Assembly (NCBI GenBank): GCA_021799915.1
Contig: JAJYZN010000088.1
Span: 1-10,950, forward strand
Length of the DNA: 10,950 nucleotides
Origin: Actinomycetes bacterium
Lineage (GTDB): Bacteria; Actinomycetota; Acidimicrobiia; Acidimicrobiales; RAAP-2
Reading direction: 5' to 3'
Of the stretch, positions 1 through 6,426 are shown one piece after another (positions within the stretch are counted from its first letter, which is position 1; every line of letters starts with the position of its first letter). A model generated the notes under the pieces. That model was not told the DNA's origin. It saw nothing but the letters and a program-made list of their open reading frames with translations, and did not search any database. The translations under genes were made by a program, and so were the position numbers.

Positions 1-154
1 ATGGGCGGCAAGCCCTTGAACGAGCCCATCGTGGGCATGGCCTTCGACTACGGGACCGGGGGCTACTGGGAGGTGGCGTCCGACGGCGGGCTGTTCGCCT
101 TCACAGCGCCCTTCCTGGGCTCGATGGGGGGCAAGCCCTTGAACAAGCCCATCG
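1..154 (+). repeat. Direct repeat, 123-bp period, within the repeat-protein gene
   Basis: Bases 1-31 and 124-154 match at 29 of 31 positions (differences G/C at the sixth base and G/A in the Glu/Lys codon). The spacing of 123 bp is exactly 41 codons, so the repeat is a protein-level unit. Near identity at DNA level suggests recent duplication or gene conversion between units. The array presumably continues to the left of the window. Confidence 0.8.
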
Positions 155-174
155 TCACGATGGCCACCGGGTAG
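1..174 (+). CDS. C-terminal end of a repeat-containing, probably secreted protein (5' end outside window)
   Basis: The reading frame is open from base 1 and ends with TAG at 172-174, giving 57 visible residues. The ATG at base 1 lies inside a repeat, so it is probably an internal methionine and the gene starts upstream of the window. The protein holds one full repeat of 41 residues and the first part of another: '[14 protein letters not shown]' at residues 1-14 recurs as '[14 protein letters not shown]' at 42-55, separated by an aromatic and glycine-rich stretch ([22 protein letters not shown]). From memory, such repeats form C-terminal beta-propeller-like or wall-associated modules on extracellular proteins of Acidimicrobiia-like bacteria; the fold and location are inference. 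The catalytic or N-terminal part cannot be seen, so no function is assigned. It converges on the SDR gene with a single base between the two stop codons. Confidence 0.7.
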   Translation: MGGKPLNEPIVGMAFDYGTGGYWEVASDGGLFAFTAPFLGSMGGKPLNKPIVTMATG

Positions 175-175
175 G

Positions 176-988
176 TCAGGCCATCGCCACGCCGCCGTTG
201 GGGCTGATGCACTGGCCGGTGAGGAAGCTCGAGGCGTCGGACGCGAGGTACCAGACGCAGTGGGCGATGTCCGCCGGCTCGCCGACGCGCCCGAGGGGGG
301 CGAACTTGCGCATCGGGGCGAGGACCATCTCGCGCAGCTCCTCGTCGATGGTGCCGTCGGGACGGCGGTAGTAGCGGCTGGTCATCTCGGTCGGGACGAA
401 CCCCGGGGCGACGGCGTTCACACGGACGCCTTTGCGCCCCACTTCCATGGCCATGGTCCGGGTGAGCTGGAGCACCGCCGCCTTGGTCATCGCGTAGGCC
501 CCGATCCGGGGGGCCGGGGCCAGTGCAGCGGTGGACGACATGTTGATTATGCTGCCCGATCGCTGGGCGATCATCACCCGGCCGGCCGCCTGGCAGCCGT
601 ACAGGACGCCTTTGAGGTTCACGGCGAGGACCTGGTCGAGGTCCTCTTCGGTCAACTCGAGGATCGGGCCGTCCACCATGATCCCCGCGACGTTGCACAT
701 GACGTCGAGCCGCCCGTCGCACTCCACTGCTTCGGCGACCAACCCGTCGACCTCCGCCGCGACCGACACGTCGACGCCGCGGGCGACGGCCGTCCCCCCG
801 GCGTCCGCGATGGCCTCGGCAGTGCGCGAGGCCGCCTCCTCGCGCACGTCGGCGCACCAGACTGCGGCGCCGGCGGCGGCCAGGACTCCGGCGCTGGCCC
901 GTCCGATGCCGCTCCCGGCCCCGGTGACGACCGCTACCCGCCCGCTCAGGTCGAAGGCCCCTGGCCCGCTCCTCGTGTCCTCGGTCAT
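176..988 (-). CDS. Short-chain dehydrogenase/reductase (SDR), classical type
   Basis: A 270-residue NAD(P)-dependent oxidoreductase of the classical SDR family, cytosolic, likely acting on a hydroxyacyl-CoA or hydroxy/keto alicyclic substrate. Visible motifs are the Rossmann loop TGAGSGIG (22-29), an acidic residue at the end of beta-2 (D47), which favours NAD(H) over NADP(H), NVAG (99-102, a variant of NNAG), N124, the catalytic S152, and Y165-x3-K169. The C-terminal part has the usual NAVAPGFV..T stretch and TGQ...NGG near the end. The ATG at 988 is chosen because a strong GAGGAGGGAG ribosome site precedes it and because it overlaps the stop of the upstream dehydrogenase as ATGA (985-988), so translation is probably coupled. 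It is the third gene of the acyl-CoA dehydrogenase operon, which argues for a beta-oxidation-like step such as oxidation of a hydroxyl made after dehydrogenation and hydration. Substrate unknown. Confidence 0.93.
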   Translation of the reverse strand: MTEDTRSGPGAFDLSGRVAVVTGAGSGIGRASAGVLAAAGAAVWCADVREEAASRTAEAIADAGGTAVARGVDVSVAAEVDGLVAEAVECDGRLDVMCNVAGIMVDGPILELTEEDLDQVLAVNLKGVLYGCQAAGRVMIAQRSGSIINMSSTAALAPAPRIGAYAMTKAAVLQLTRTMAMEVGRKGVRVNAVAPGFVPTEMTSRYYRRPDGTIDEELREMVLAPMRKFAPLGRVGEPADIAHCVWYLASDASSFLTGQCISPNGGVAMA

Positions 989-2163
989 CTCGCTCCCTCC
1001 TCGCCGGGCGCCGACCCCCACACCTGGCTGCCCCGGCGTGCCAGCGCTGCCGCCAGCACCCGCCGGCGGTGCACCGGCGCGGCGCCCCACGACGCGGAGA
1101 GCACCCACGCCCTCTTCATGAAGAAGTGGAGATCGCACTCCCAGGTGTAGCCCAGCGCGCCGTGGACTTGGAGTGCCACCCGTGCGGCCAGGTCGGCGGC
1201 GTCGGAGGCCAGGGCCTTGGCCATCGAGACGTGCTCGGCCCGATGGGGCAGCCCGCGATCCAGCGTGTCGGCCGCCCGGTAGACCGCCGGCCGGGCGAAC
1301 TCGAGCCGGACCCTGGCGTCGGCCAAGTGGTGCTTGACTGCCTGGAAGCTGCCGATCGGCCGCCCGAACTGGTGGCGCTGCAGCGCGTAGGCGGCAGCGT
1401 CGGCCACCATCCGGTCTGCCAGGCCGAGGAGCTGGGCGGCGGTGGCCAGCGCGGAGCGATCCAGCATCTCGGCCACCAGCTCGGCGGCCGCATCGCCCGT
1501 GGCGATCGCCGTGCGGGGCGACGGGGTCCACTCCAGTGCGCCGAGGTCCCTGGTCGGGTCGATCGAGGGCGTGGAGGTGACGCTCGTCGCGGCAGCCTCG
1601 ACGGCGTGGAGCTGCCATCCGGACTCAGGGACCTCCCAAGCCAAGAGCGCGAGCCCGGCACCGGACGCGCCGTGCACCCGCGGCGTCATCAGCGCACCCG
1701 AGCTCGCCTCCGCCACCGGTCGGGTGGTACCGATCGGGACCGGCTCTCCTCGCACCGAGAAGTCGGCCCCGCCGACCGTGGCCACGCGCTCGCCGGAGGC
1801 CACGCGCTCGAGATGCGCCGAGATCCTCTGCGCGGACGCGGAGCCCGGGGCGGCCATCGCCCCGGATCGGCGGAGGAGGGGTGCCGCGACTGCAGCGGTC
1901 TCGGCCAGCGGCTCGGGCAGGGCCACGCGCCCGCACTCCTCCAGCACGCCGACCAGCTCCACGTCGCCGAGCCCGAGGCCGCCGTGCTGCTCGTCCACGA
2001 GCAGCCCGCACGCGCCCATCGCAGCCAGCGCTTCCCACCGCTCGCTCGAGCGTGCTGGCGCGAGTCCGGCGTCGCGCAGGTCGTCGACCGGGCACAGGCG
2101 TTCGAGTGCCTGGCTCACGGCCGCCCGGAGCTCGAGCTGCTCGTCGGTGAAGGCGAAGCGCAT
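985..2163 (-). CDS. Acyl-CoA dehydrogenase, divergent subunit (probable partner of the adjacent dehydrogenase)
   Basis: A 392-residue flavin-fold acyl-CoA dehydrogenase. The N-terminal helical domain (MRFAFTDEQ..LR) and a recognisable C-terminal domain are present: RHQFGRPIGSFQAVKHHLAD (263-282) and LQVHGALGYTWECDLHFFMKRA (331-352), typical of FadE-type subunits from steroid and cyclic-acid pathways. The middle domain is poor: the usual FAD- and substrate-contacting strand (T-E-P..GSD type) is not recognisable, and the region aligned with the helix-G catalytic Glu reads LDRSALATAAQ (234-244). This points to a subunit lacking its own complete active site, as in the ChsE1-ChsE2 and IpdE1-IpdE2 alpha2beta2 enzymes, where one subunit supplies the catalytic base. 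It follows the first dehydrogenase by 11 nt. GAAGG eight bases before ATG supports the start, and the end overlaps the SDR start. Which steroid enzyme it resembles most cannot be settled by eye. Confidence 0.9.
   Translation of the reverse strand: MRFAFTDEQLELRAAVSQALERLCPVDDLRDAGLAPARSSERWEALAAMGACGLLVDEQHGGLGLGDVELVGVLEECGRVALPEPLAETAAVAAPLLRRSGAMAAPGSASAQRISAHLERVASGERVATVGGADFSVRGEPVPIGTTRPVAEASSGALMTPRVHGASGAGLALLAWEVPESGWQLHAVEAAATSVTSTPSIDPTRDLGALEWTPSPRTAIATGDAAAELVAEMLDRSALATAAQLLGLADRMVADAAAYALQRHQFGRPIGSFQAVKHHLADARVRLEFARPAVYRAADTLDRGLPHRAEHVSMAKALASDAADLAARVALQVHGALGYTWECDLHFFMKRAWVLSASWGAAPVHRRRVLAAALARRGSQVWGSAPGEEGAR
993..1002 (-). promoter_or_regulatory. Strong ribosome binding site for the SDR gene at 988
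   Basis: On the minus strand the bases read GAGGAGGGAG, four bases before the ATG at 988 (about six from the GAGGAGGG core). It lies inside the 3' end of the upstream acyl-CoA dehydrogenase gene, where it encodes part of its C-terminal GEEGAR tail. It decides the SDR start against longer in-frame extensions. Confidence 0.75.
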
Positions 2164-2174
2164 CCGACCGGCCT

Positions 2175-3368
2175 TCAGCTCCGAGGCAGCCCGAGGAGGC
2201 GCTCGGCGACCACGTTGCGCTGGATCTCGTTGGTCCCTGCGTAGATGGGACCCGCCAGGGCGAAGAGGTACCCGTCCAGCCACGGCGAGAGCTTCGGCCC
2301 GTCCTGGTCGCTCACCATCAGCTCGGCGTCGGGACCGAGCAGCGAGAGGGCGGTGGCGTGGATGGCCAGGTCGGTCTCGGACCAGAAGATCTTGTTGCAG
2401 CTCGCTTCGGGACCCACTGCGTGGCCGCTGGCGACGCGAGACGCCGTCCAGTAGGTGTGGAGCCGGTAGGCCTCCGCATCGACGTAGGCGCGGGCCACCT
2501 CGTCGGCCAACGCTCCGTCGACCGCACCCGCGCCGTCCCCGGTCGCGGCCAGGAGCGCCACCAGGTCCTCGGCCGCCTCGGTGAACCGGGCCGGGCTGCG
2601 CAGGCTGAGCCCTCGCTCGCTCCCGGCGGTCGACATGGCCACGGCCCAGCCCTGGCCCACCTCGCCCAGGACCTGGTCGTCGGGGACGAAGACGTCGTCG
2701 AAGAACACCTCGGCAAATCCGGTCTCCCCGTCGAGCTGGGCGATGGGTCTGACGGTCACCCCCGGCGCGTCCATCGGGACGAGGAAGTAGGTGAGGCCGC
2801 GATGTCGCTCGGCGTCGGGGTCGGTACGGAAGATCCCGAAGCACCAGTCGGCGAACGCGCCCCTCGAGCACCAGGTCTTCTGCCCGGTGAGGCGCCAGCC
2901 GGCCTCACCACCCGCACCACCGCGCTCGGTGCGCTCCGCCCGGCTCCGGATCGACGCCAGGTCGCTCCCGGCGTCGGGCTCGGACCATCCCTGGCACCAG
3001 ATCTCGTCGCCGGCGGCCATCGGGGGCAGGTAGCGGGCTCTCTGCGCGTCGGTGCCGTAGGTCAGCATGGTCGGCCCCAGCAAGAAGATGCCGTTCTGGC
3101 TGACCCTGCGGGGGGCGCGTAACCGGTAGTACTCCTCTTCGAAGATGAGCCACTCAAAGATCCCCACCCCGCGCCCCCCGTACTCGACCGGCCAGCTCAC
3201 GACCGACCAACGGTCGGCGGCCATGGTCTGCTCCCACGCGCGGTGCTGCTCGAACCCCGTCGCCGTGTCGAGGGAGGCCAGGGTCCCCGGCTCGGGGACA
3301 TGCGCTTCCAGCCACGTTCGAGCCTCCGCCCGAAAGTCTTCCTGCGCCGGGGTGAAGGTGAGGTCCAT
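2175..3368 (-). CDS. Acyl-CoA dehydrogenase (FadE-type, probable catalytic subunit)
   Basis: A 397-residue FAD-dependent acyl-CoA dehydrogenase, first gene of the leftward operon. It would introduce the alpha,beta double bond into an acyl-CoA and pass electrons to ETF. Visible are the N-terminal helical domain (MDLTFTPAQEDFRAEAR), the FAD/substrate strand CQGWSEPDAGSDLAS (125-139), GWRLTGQKTWCS (157-168), the beta domain ending near FFDDVFVPDDQVLGE, and the C-terminal IYAGTNEIQRNVVAERLLGLPR (375-396). The residue before GT in this last motif, Glu in short/medium-chain enzymes, is Ala (A377). A candidate base is E251 in the GSERGLSL stretch, close to the helix-G position used by LCAD, IVD and, as I recall, ChsE2. 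That architecture and the adjacent divergent partner fit a two-gene heterotetramer. ATG at 3368 gives the normal family N-terminus; no good ribosome site precedes it, so leaderless translation is possible. Confidence 0.94.
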   Translation of the reverse strand: MDLTFTPAQEDFRAEARTWLEAHVPEPGTLASLDTATGFEQHRAWEQTMAADRWSVVSWPVEYGGRGVGIFEWLIFEEEYYRLRAPRRVSQNGIFLLGPTMLTYGTDAQRARYLPPMAAGDEIWCQGWSEPDAGSDLASIRSRAERTERGGAGGEAGWRLTGQKTWCSRGAFADWCFGIFRTDPDAERHRGLTYFLVPMDAPGVTVRPIAQLDGETGFAEVFFDDVFVPDDQVLGEVGQGWAVAMSTAGSERGLSLRSPARFTEAAEDLVALLAATGDGAGAVDGALADEVARAYVDAEAYRLHTYWTASRVASGHAVGPEASCNKIFWSETDLAIHATALSLLGPDAELMVSDQDGPKLSPWLDGYLFALAGPIYAGTNEIQRNVVAERLLGLPRS

Positions 3369-3416
3369 CCGGGCCAGAATCTGGCACACCGTCAGATACT
3401 CGGCAACAATGGCGCC
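3369..3416. promoter_or_regulatory. Divergent promoter region between the dehydrogenase and thiolase operons
   Basis: Only 48 bp separate the start codons of the two divergent operons, so both promoters must lie here or inside the coding regions. On the minus strand TTGCCG, 17 bases, CAGATT is a weak sigma-70-like pair that ends nine bases before the dehydrogenase ATG, which would give an almost leaderless transcript. On the plus strand GATACT (3395-3400) is a possible -10 element without a clear -35. Promoter elements are tentative. Confidence 0.4.
3373..3385. promoter_or_regulatory. Perfect 13-bp palindrome, candidate operator
   Basis: GCCAGA-A-TCTGGC has two 6-bp arms around one base and starts four bases upstream of the dehydrogenase ATG, overlapping its putative -10. 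Position and symmetry suit a TetR- or GntR-type repressor controlling both operons. It is not a match to the KstR2 consensus as I remember it. No regulator gene is in the window. Confidence 0.4.
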
Positions 3417-4625
3417 ATGACCTCGATGGCTCCAGGCCGGTCCGCCGTGATCGTCGATGCCGTTCGCACGCCGGTCGGGCGGCGGGGAGGCCGGCTGTCG
3501 GGCTGGCATCCGGTCGACCTGGCCGCCCAGCCGCTCATCGCCCTCGTGGAGCGCAACGGTCTCGACCCGGCCGAGATCGAGGACGTCATCATGGGTTGCA
3601 CGATGACGGTGGGAGAGCAGGCGATGAACGTGGCCCGCAATGCCGCGTTGGCCGCGGGCTACCCCGACACCGTCCCGGGGACCACTGTCGACCGCCAGTG
3701 CGGGTCGGCCCAGCAAGCACTCCACTTCGCCGCCCAGGCGGTGATGGCCGGTGCGATGGACGTCGTCGTCGCCGCGGGCGTCGAGTCGATGTCGCGGGTG
3801 CCGATCGGCTCGACCACCGACCCGGGGCCCGGTGAGGCCTACGGGCCGATGTACCGGCAGCGCTTCGAGCTCGTCCACCAGGGGGAGTGTGCCGAGGAGA
3901 TTGCCCGCCGCTGGAAGGTCAGCCGGACCGAGATGGACGCGCTGGCCCTCGAGTCCCACCGCCGTGCTGCAGTGGCTACCGACGAAGGCCGGTTCAAGAA
4001 CGAGATCATCCCGCTCGAGGCCCGAGTGGCCGACGGCACCCGTGACCTCGCGGCGGGCTGCTCCTCGCACGGACAGGTCCTCGATTTCGACGAGGGAGTG
4101 CGGCGCGACACCAGCATGGAGCGCCTCGCCGGCTTGCCGCCGGCGTTCCGGCCGGACGGCACGGTGACCGCCGCCACGTCGTCGCAGATCTCCGACGGGG
4201 CAGCGGCGGTGCTGGTCATGAGCGAGACGAGGGCCGCCGCGCTGGGCCTGCGGCCGCGGGCTCGGTTCCATGCATTCGCCGTCGCAGCGAACGACCCCCA
4301 GATCATGCTCACCGCGCCCATCCCGGCAACGGCGAAGGTCTTGGCGGCAGCGTCGCTCGAGCTCGACGACATGGACGTGATCGAGATCAACGAGGCGTTC
4401 GCTTCGGTCGTGCTGGCCTGGGAGCGCGAGGTCCATCCCGACATGCACCGGGTCAACCCCAACGGTGGCGCCATCGCAATCGGGCACCCCACCGGATGCT
4501 CGGGTGCACGCATCATGGCGACGCTGGTGAACGAGCTGGAGCGTCGGGGTGGCCGTTTCGGGCTGCAGGTCATGTGCGAGGGCGGGGGACAGGCCAACGC
4601 CACCGTCATCGAGCGGCTCGGGTGA
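3417..4625 (+). CDS. Thiolase (acetyl-CoA C-acyltransferase, FadA5/FadA6-like)
   Basis: A 402-residue canonical degradative thiolase that cleaves 3-ketoacyl-CoA with CoA to release acetyl- or propionyl-CoA. The full catalytic set is present: nucleophile C95 in VDRQCGSAQQALHFAAQ, NEAF (325-328), H357 in the GHPTGCSGAR motif, and second cysteine C387 in CEGGGQANATVIERL. Length is normal for the family. The QCGSxQQA form around the cysteine and the CEGGGxANATxIERL end recall FadA5/FadA6-type thiolases of steroid pathways, but the same forms occur in other thiolases, so no symbol is given. ATG 3417 is used; ATG 3426 is an alternative with equally poor ribosome-site support. The gene opens the rightward operon and its TGA overlaps the GTG start of the DUF35 gene (GTGA, 4622-4625). 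Confidence 0.94.
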   Translation: MTSMAPGRSAVIVDAVRTPVGRRGGRLSGWHPVDLAAQPLIALVERNGLDPAEIEDVIMGCTMTVGEQAMNVARNAALAAGYPDTVPGTTVDRQCGSAQQALHFAAQAVMAGAMDVVVAAGVESMSRVPIGSTTDPGPGEAYGPMYRQRFELVHQGECAEEIARRWKVSRTEMDALALESHRRAAVATDEGRFKNEIIPLEARVADGTRDLAAGCSSHGQVLDFDEGVRRDTSMERLAGLPPAFRPDGTVTAATSSQISDGAAAVLVMSETRAAALGLRPRARFHAFAVAANDPQIMLTAPIPATAKVLAAASLELDDMDVIEINEAFASVVLAWEREVHPDMHRVNPNGGAIAIGHPTGCSGARIMATLVNELERRGGRFGLQVMCEGGGQANATVIERLG

Positions 4626-5104
4626 GCGCGGTGGCCCAGGCGCTCGGGGACGCGAACGCAACGGGCAAAGCGCGGGTGCCCGCCGTCGAGGGCTGGTTCA
4701 CGACCGGCGACGACGGCCGAGAGCCCGCGTTGGTCGGCTCGCGCTGCACGGCGTGCGGCACCTACGCGTTCCCCCGCGAGCAGCTCTCGTGCCGCAACCC
4801 GCGCTGCCAGTGTGCCGACCTCGAAGTGATCGAGCTGTCGCGCCGCGGCCGGGTGTGGTCCTACACCGATGCCCGCTACCAACCCCCCCCGCCGTACGTC
4901 CCGGCCGATCCGTACAGGCCCTTCACGATCGCCGCTGTCGAGCTCGCGGTCGAGCAGATGGTGGTCCTCGGCCAGATGCTCCCGGGTGCCACCGTCGACG
5001 ACCTCGATGTCGGCGACGAGGTCGAGCTGGTGGTCGACACCCTCTACGAGGACGACGAGCACGAGTACCTCGTCTGGAAGTGGCGCAAAGTGGCCGGCAC
5101 CTGA
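4622..5104 (+). CDS. DUF35 protein (zinc ribbon plus OB fold), thiolase/aldolase partner
   Basis: A 160-residue two-domain protein. The rubredoxin-like zinc ribbon has cysteines at 42, 45 (RCTACGTYAFPRE), 57 and 62 (SCRNPRC), with an additional C64. The OB-fold domain follows: GRVWSYTDARY (76-86), PYRPFTIAAVELAVEQMVVLGQML (97-120), then VGDEVELVVDTLY. DUF35 proteins bind thiolase-superfamily enzymes as stabilising or CoA-channelling partners; known examples are the DUF35 domain of ChsH2 with Ltp2 (steroid side-chain retro-aldol cleavage) and partner proteins of archaeal HMG-CoA synthase modules. Here it sits between a canonical thiolase and an SCP2-type thiolase and overlaps both, so it most likely serves the following Ltp-like protein. 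The GTG start overlaps the preceding stop; GTG 4631 is an alternative. A run of eight C residues (4883-4890) encodes part of QPPPPY and is a possible frameshift hotspot. Confidence 0.92.
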   Translation: MSAVAQALGDANATGKARVPAVEGWFTTGDDGREPALVGSRCTACGTYAFPREQLSCRNPRCQCADLEVIELSRRGRVWSYTDARYQPPPPYVPADPYRPFTIAAVELAVEQMVVLGQMLPGATVDDLDVGDEVELVVDTLYEDDEHEYLVWKWRKVAGT

Positions 5105-6426
5105 TGCCCCGGGCTGGCGGTGGACGCGTCGCAGTCCTCGGCGTGGGCATGCACCCGTGGGGGAAGTGGGGGAGGAACTTCGTCGAGTACGGAGTGGCCG
5201 CGGCCCGTGACGCGCTGAGTGACGCGGGCCTCGAGTGGGCCGACGTCCAGTTCGTCTCGGGCGCCGACACGATCAGGAACGGCTACCCGGGCTTCATCGC
5301 GGGAGCCACGTTCGCACAGGCACTGGGGTGGACCGGCGCCCAGGTGTCCTCGTGCTACGCGGCCTGCGCGTCGGGCGCGGCGGCGATCGCAAATGCTCGT
5401 GCCCGGATATTGGGCGGGCTGTGCGAGGTGGCGTTGGTCGTGGGGGCCGACACCACGCCCAAAGGGTTCTTTGCCCCGGTGGGCGGCGAGCGGCGGGACG
5501 ATCCCGACTGGCTGCGCTTCCACCTCCTGGGAGCGACCAACCCGACGTACTTCGCCCTGTACGCGCGGCGCCGGATGGACTGCTACGGGGCCACCGCCGA
5601 AGACTTCGCCCGGGTGAAGGTGAAGAACTCTCGCCACGGTGCCGCCAACCCCAACGCGCGCTACCGGACGCCCGTCGGGATCGACGAGGTGATGGCCTCG
5701 CCGGTCGTCGCCGATCCGCTCCACTTGCTCGAGATCTGCGCCACCTCCGACGGCGGCGCGGCGCTGGTGCTCTCGAGTGAGGAGTTCGCCCGGCGCCATC
5801 GCGCCGGCCAGGGTGGGGCCGGCCGGGGATGGGTCGACCGGGGATGGGTCGACCGGGGATCCGTGGCGATCGCCGCCGTCTCTACGGTGACCCCCCGGTT
5901 CCCGAGCACGGTGATCGAGATGCCGAACTTCGCCACCGACTCGGCCGCGGCGTTCGCTCCCAGCGGAGCGGGACCGGCGGGGGCGGGACCGGCGGGAGCG
6001 GGGACGGAGACGGAAGGGGGCGGTCTGGGCGGCCCAGGGACCGGGTTCCGCCCGTCGATCGCCCGTGCCGCCTACGAGGAAGCCGGAATCGGCCCCGAAG
6101 ACGTCGACCTGGCCGAGGTCTACGACCTCTCCTCGGCCCTGGAGCTGGACTGGTACGAGGACATCGGGCTGTGTGGCGAAGGCGAGGCCGAGCACCTCCT
6201 GCGCGACGGGGCCACCCAGCTCGGGGGCAGGGTCCCGGTGAACCCGAGCGGTGGGCTCTCGTGCTTCGGCGAGGCCATCCCGGCCCAGGCCATCGCCCAG
6301 GTATGCGAGTGCGTGTGGCAGCTCCGGGGCGAGGCCGCTGGCCGCCAGGTCGAGGGCGCCCGGGTGGCGGTCACTGCCAACCAAGGGCTTTTCGGGCACG
6401 GCTCGTCGGTCATCATCACCCGCTGA
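5104..6426 (+). CDS. SCP2/Ltp-type thiolase homologue, possible retro-aldolase with DUF35
   Basis: A 440-residue member of the SCP-x/lipid-transfer-protein thiolase family. Family features: GVGMHPWGK near the N-terminus, VSSCYAACASGAAAI (81-95) with C88 at the nucleophile position, DGGAALVL (216-223), AEVYDLSSALEL (337-348) where canonical enzymes have HD or NEAF, and VNPSGGLSCFGEAIPAQ (379-395). In that last motif the catalytic GHP histidine of thiolases is replaced: FGEA, with E390. Loss of His plus a Tyr-Asp (Y340-D341) motif matches the non-thiolytic Ltp2 branch, which works as a retro-aldolase with a DUF35 partner using active-site tyrosines. The ATG overlaps the DUF35 stop by one base (TGATG). 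Two low-complexity insertions (residues about 240-253 and 287-314) are unusual for such an enzyme. Side-chain steroid aldolase is a reasonable guess; other DUF35-dependent C-C lyases or synthases are possible. Confidence 0.9.
   Translation: MPRAGGGRVAVLGVGMHPWGKWGRNFVEYGVAAARDALSDAGLEWADVQFVSGADTIRNGYPGFIAGATFAQALGWTGAQVSSCYAACASGAAAIANARARILGGLCEVALVVGADTTPKGFFAPVGGERRDDPDWLRFHLLGATNPTYFALYARRRMDCYGATAEDFARVKVKNSRHGAANPNARYRTPVGIDEVMASPVVADPLHLLEICATSDGGAALVLSSEEFARRHRAGQGGAGRGWVDRGWVDRGSVAIAAVSTVTPRFPSTVIEMPNFATDSAAAFAPSGAGPAGAGPAGAGTETEGGGLGGPGTGFRPSIARAAYEEAGIGPEDVDLAEVYDLSSALELDWYEDIGLCGEGEAEHLLRDGATQLGGRVPVNPSGGLSCFGEAIPAQAIAQVCECVWQLRGEAAGRQVEGARVAVTANQGLFGHGSSVIITR
5823..5860 (+). repeat. 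15-bp tandem repeat inside the Ltp-like gene
   Basis: The unit CGGGGATGGGTCGAC occurs twice in perfect tandem (5824-5853) and is followed by seven bases of a third copy. It encodes GWVDR repeated, between the family's normal central strands. The period is a multiple of three, so expansion would keep the frame. Confidence 0.8.
5968..6007 (+). repeat. Second 15-bp tandem repeat in the Ltp-like gene
   Basis: Two almost identical units, GCGGGACCGGCGGGG and GCGGGACCGGCGGGA (5968-5997), and a partial third encode a Gly-Ala-Pro linker (GAGPAGAGPAGAG), followed by a further Gly-rich stretch up to about residue 314. Confidence 0.8.

Noticed and set aside
174..176. Bidirectional terminator between the repeat protein and the SDR
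   Set aside because: The genes are one base apart and no GC-rich hairpin with a T-run is seen on either side.
989..1618. N-terminal extension of the leftward SDR to 480 codons
   Set aside because: The extra part overlaps the dehydrogenase gene in another frame and is low-complexity. A strong ribosome site and an ATGA overlap mark the start at 988.
3369..4661. N-terminal extension of the minus-strand dehydrogenase frame to 828 codons
   Set aside because: The extra 431 residues are antisense to the thiolase and have no acyl-CoA dehydrogenase similarity. The family N-terminus begins at the ATG at 3368.
5823..6007. CRISPR-like or regulatory repeat array
   Set aside because: The repeats are short, directly tandem without spacers, in frame and translated; they are coding microsatellites.
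5105..6426. Fusion of the DUF35-overlapping frame (from 4549) with the Ltp-like protein as one 625-residue protein
   Set aside because: The part before 5104 is out-of-frame translation of the DUF35 gene and Arg/Gly/Pro-rich. The family start (VAVLGVGMHPWG) follows the ATG at 5104.
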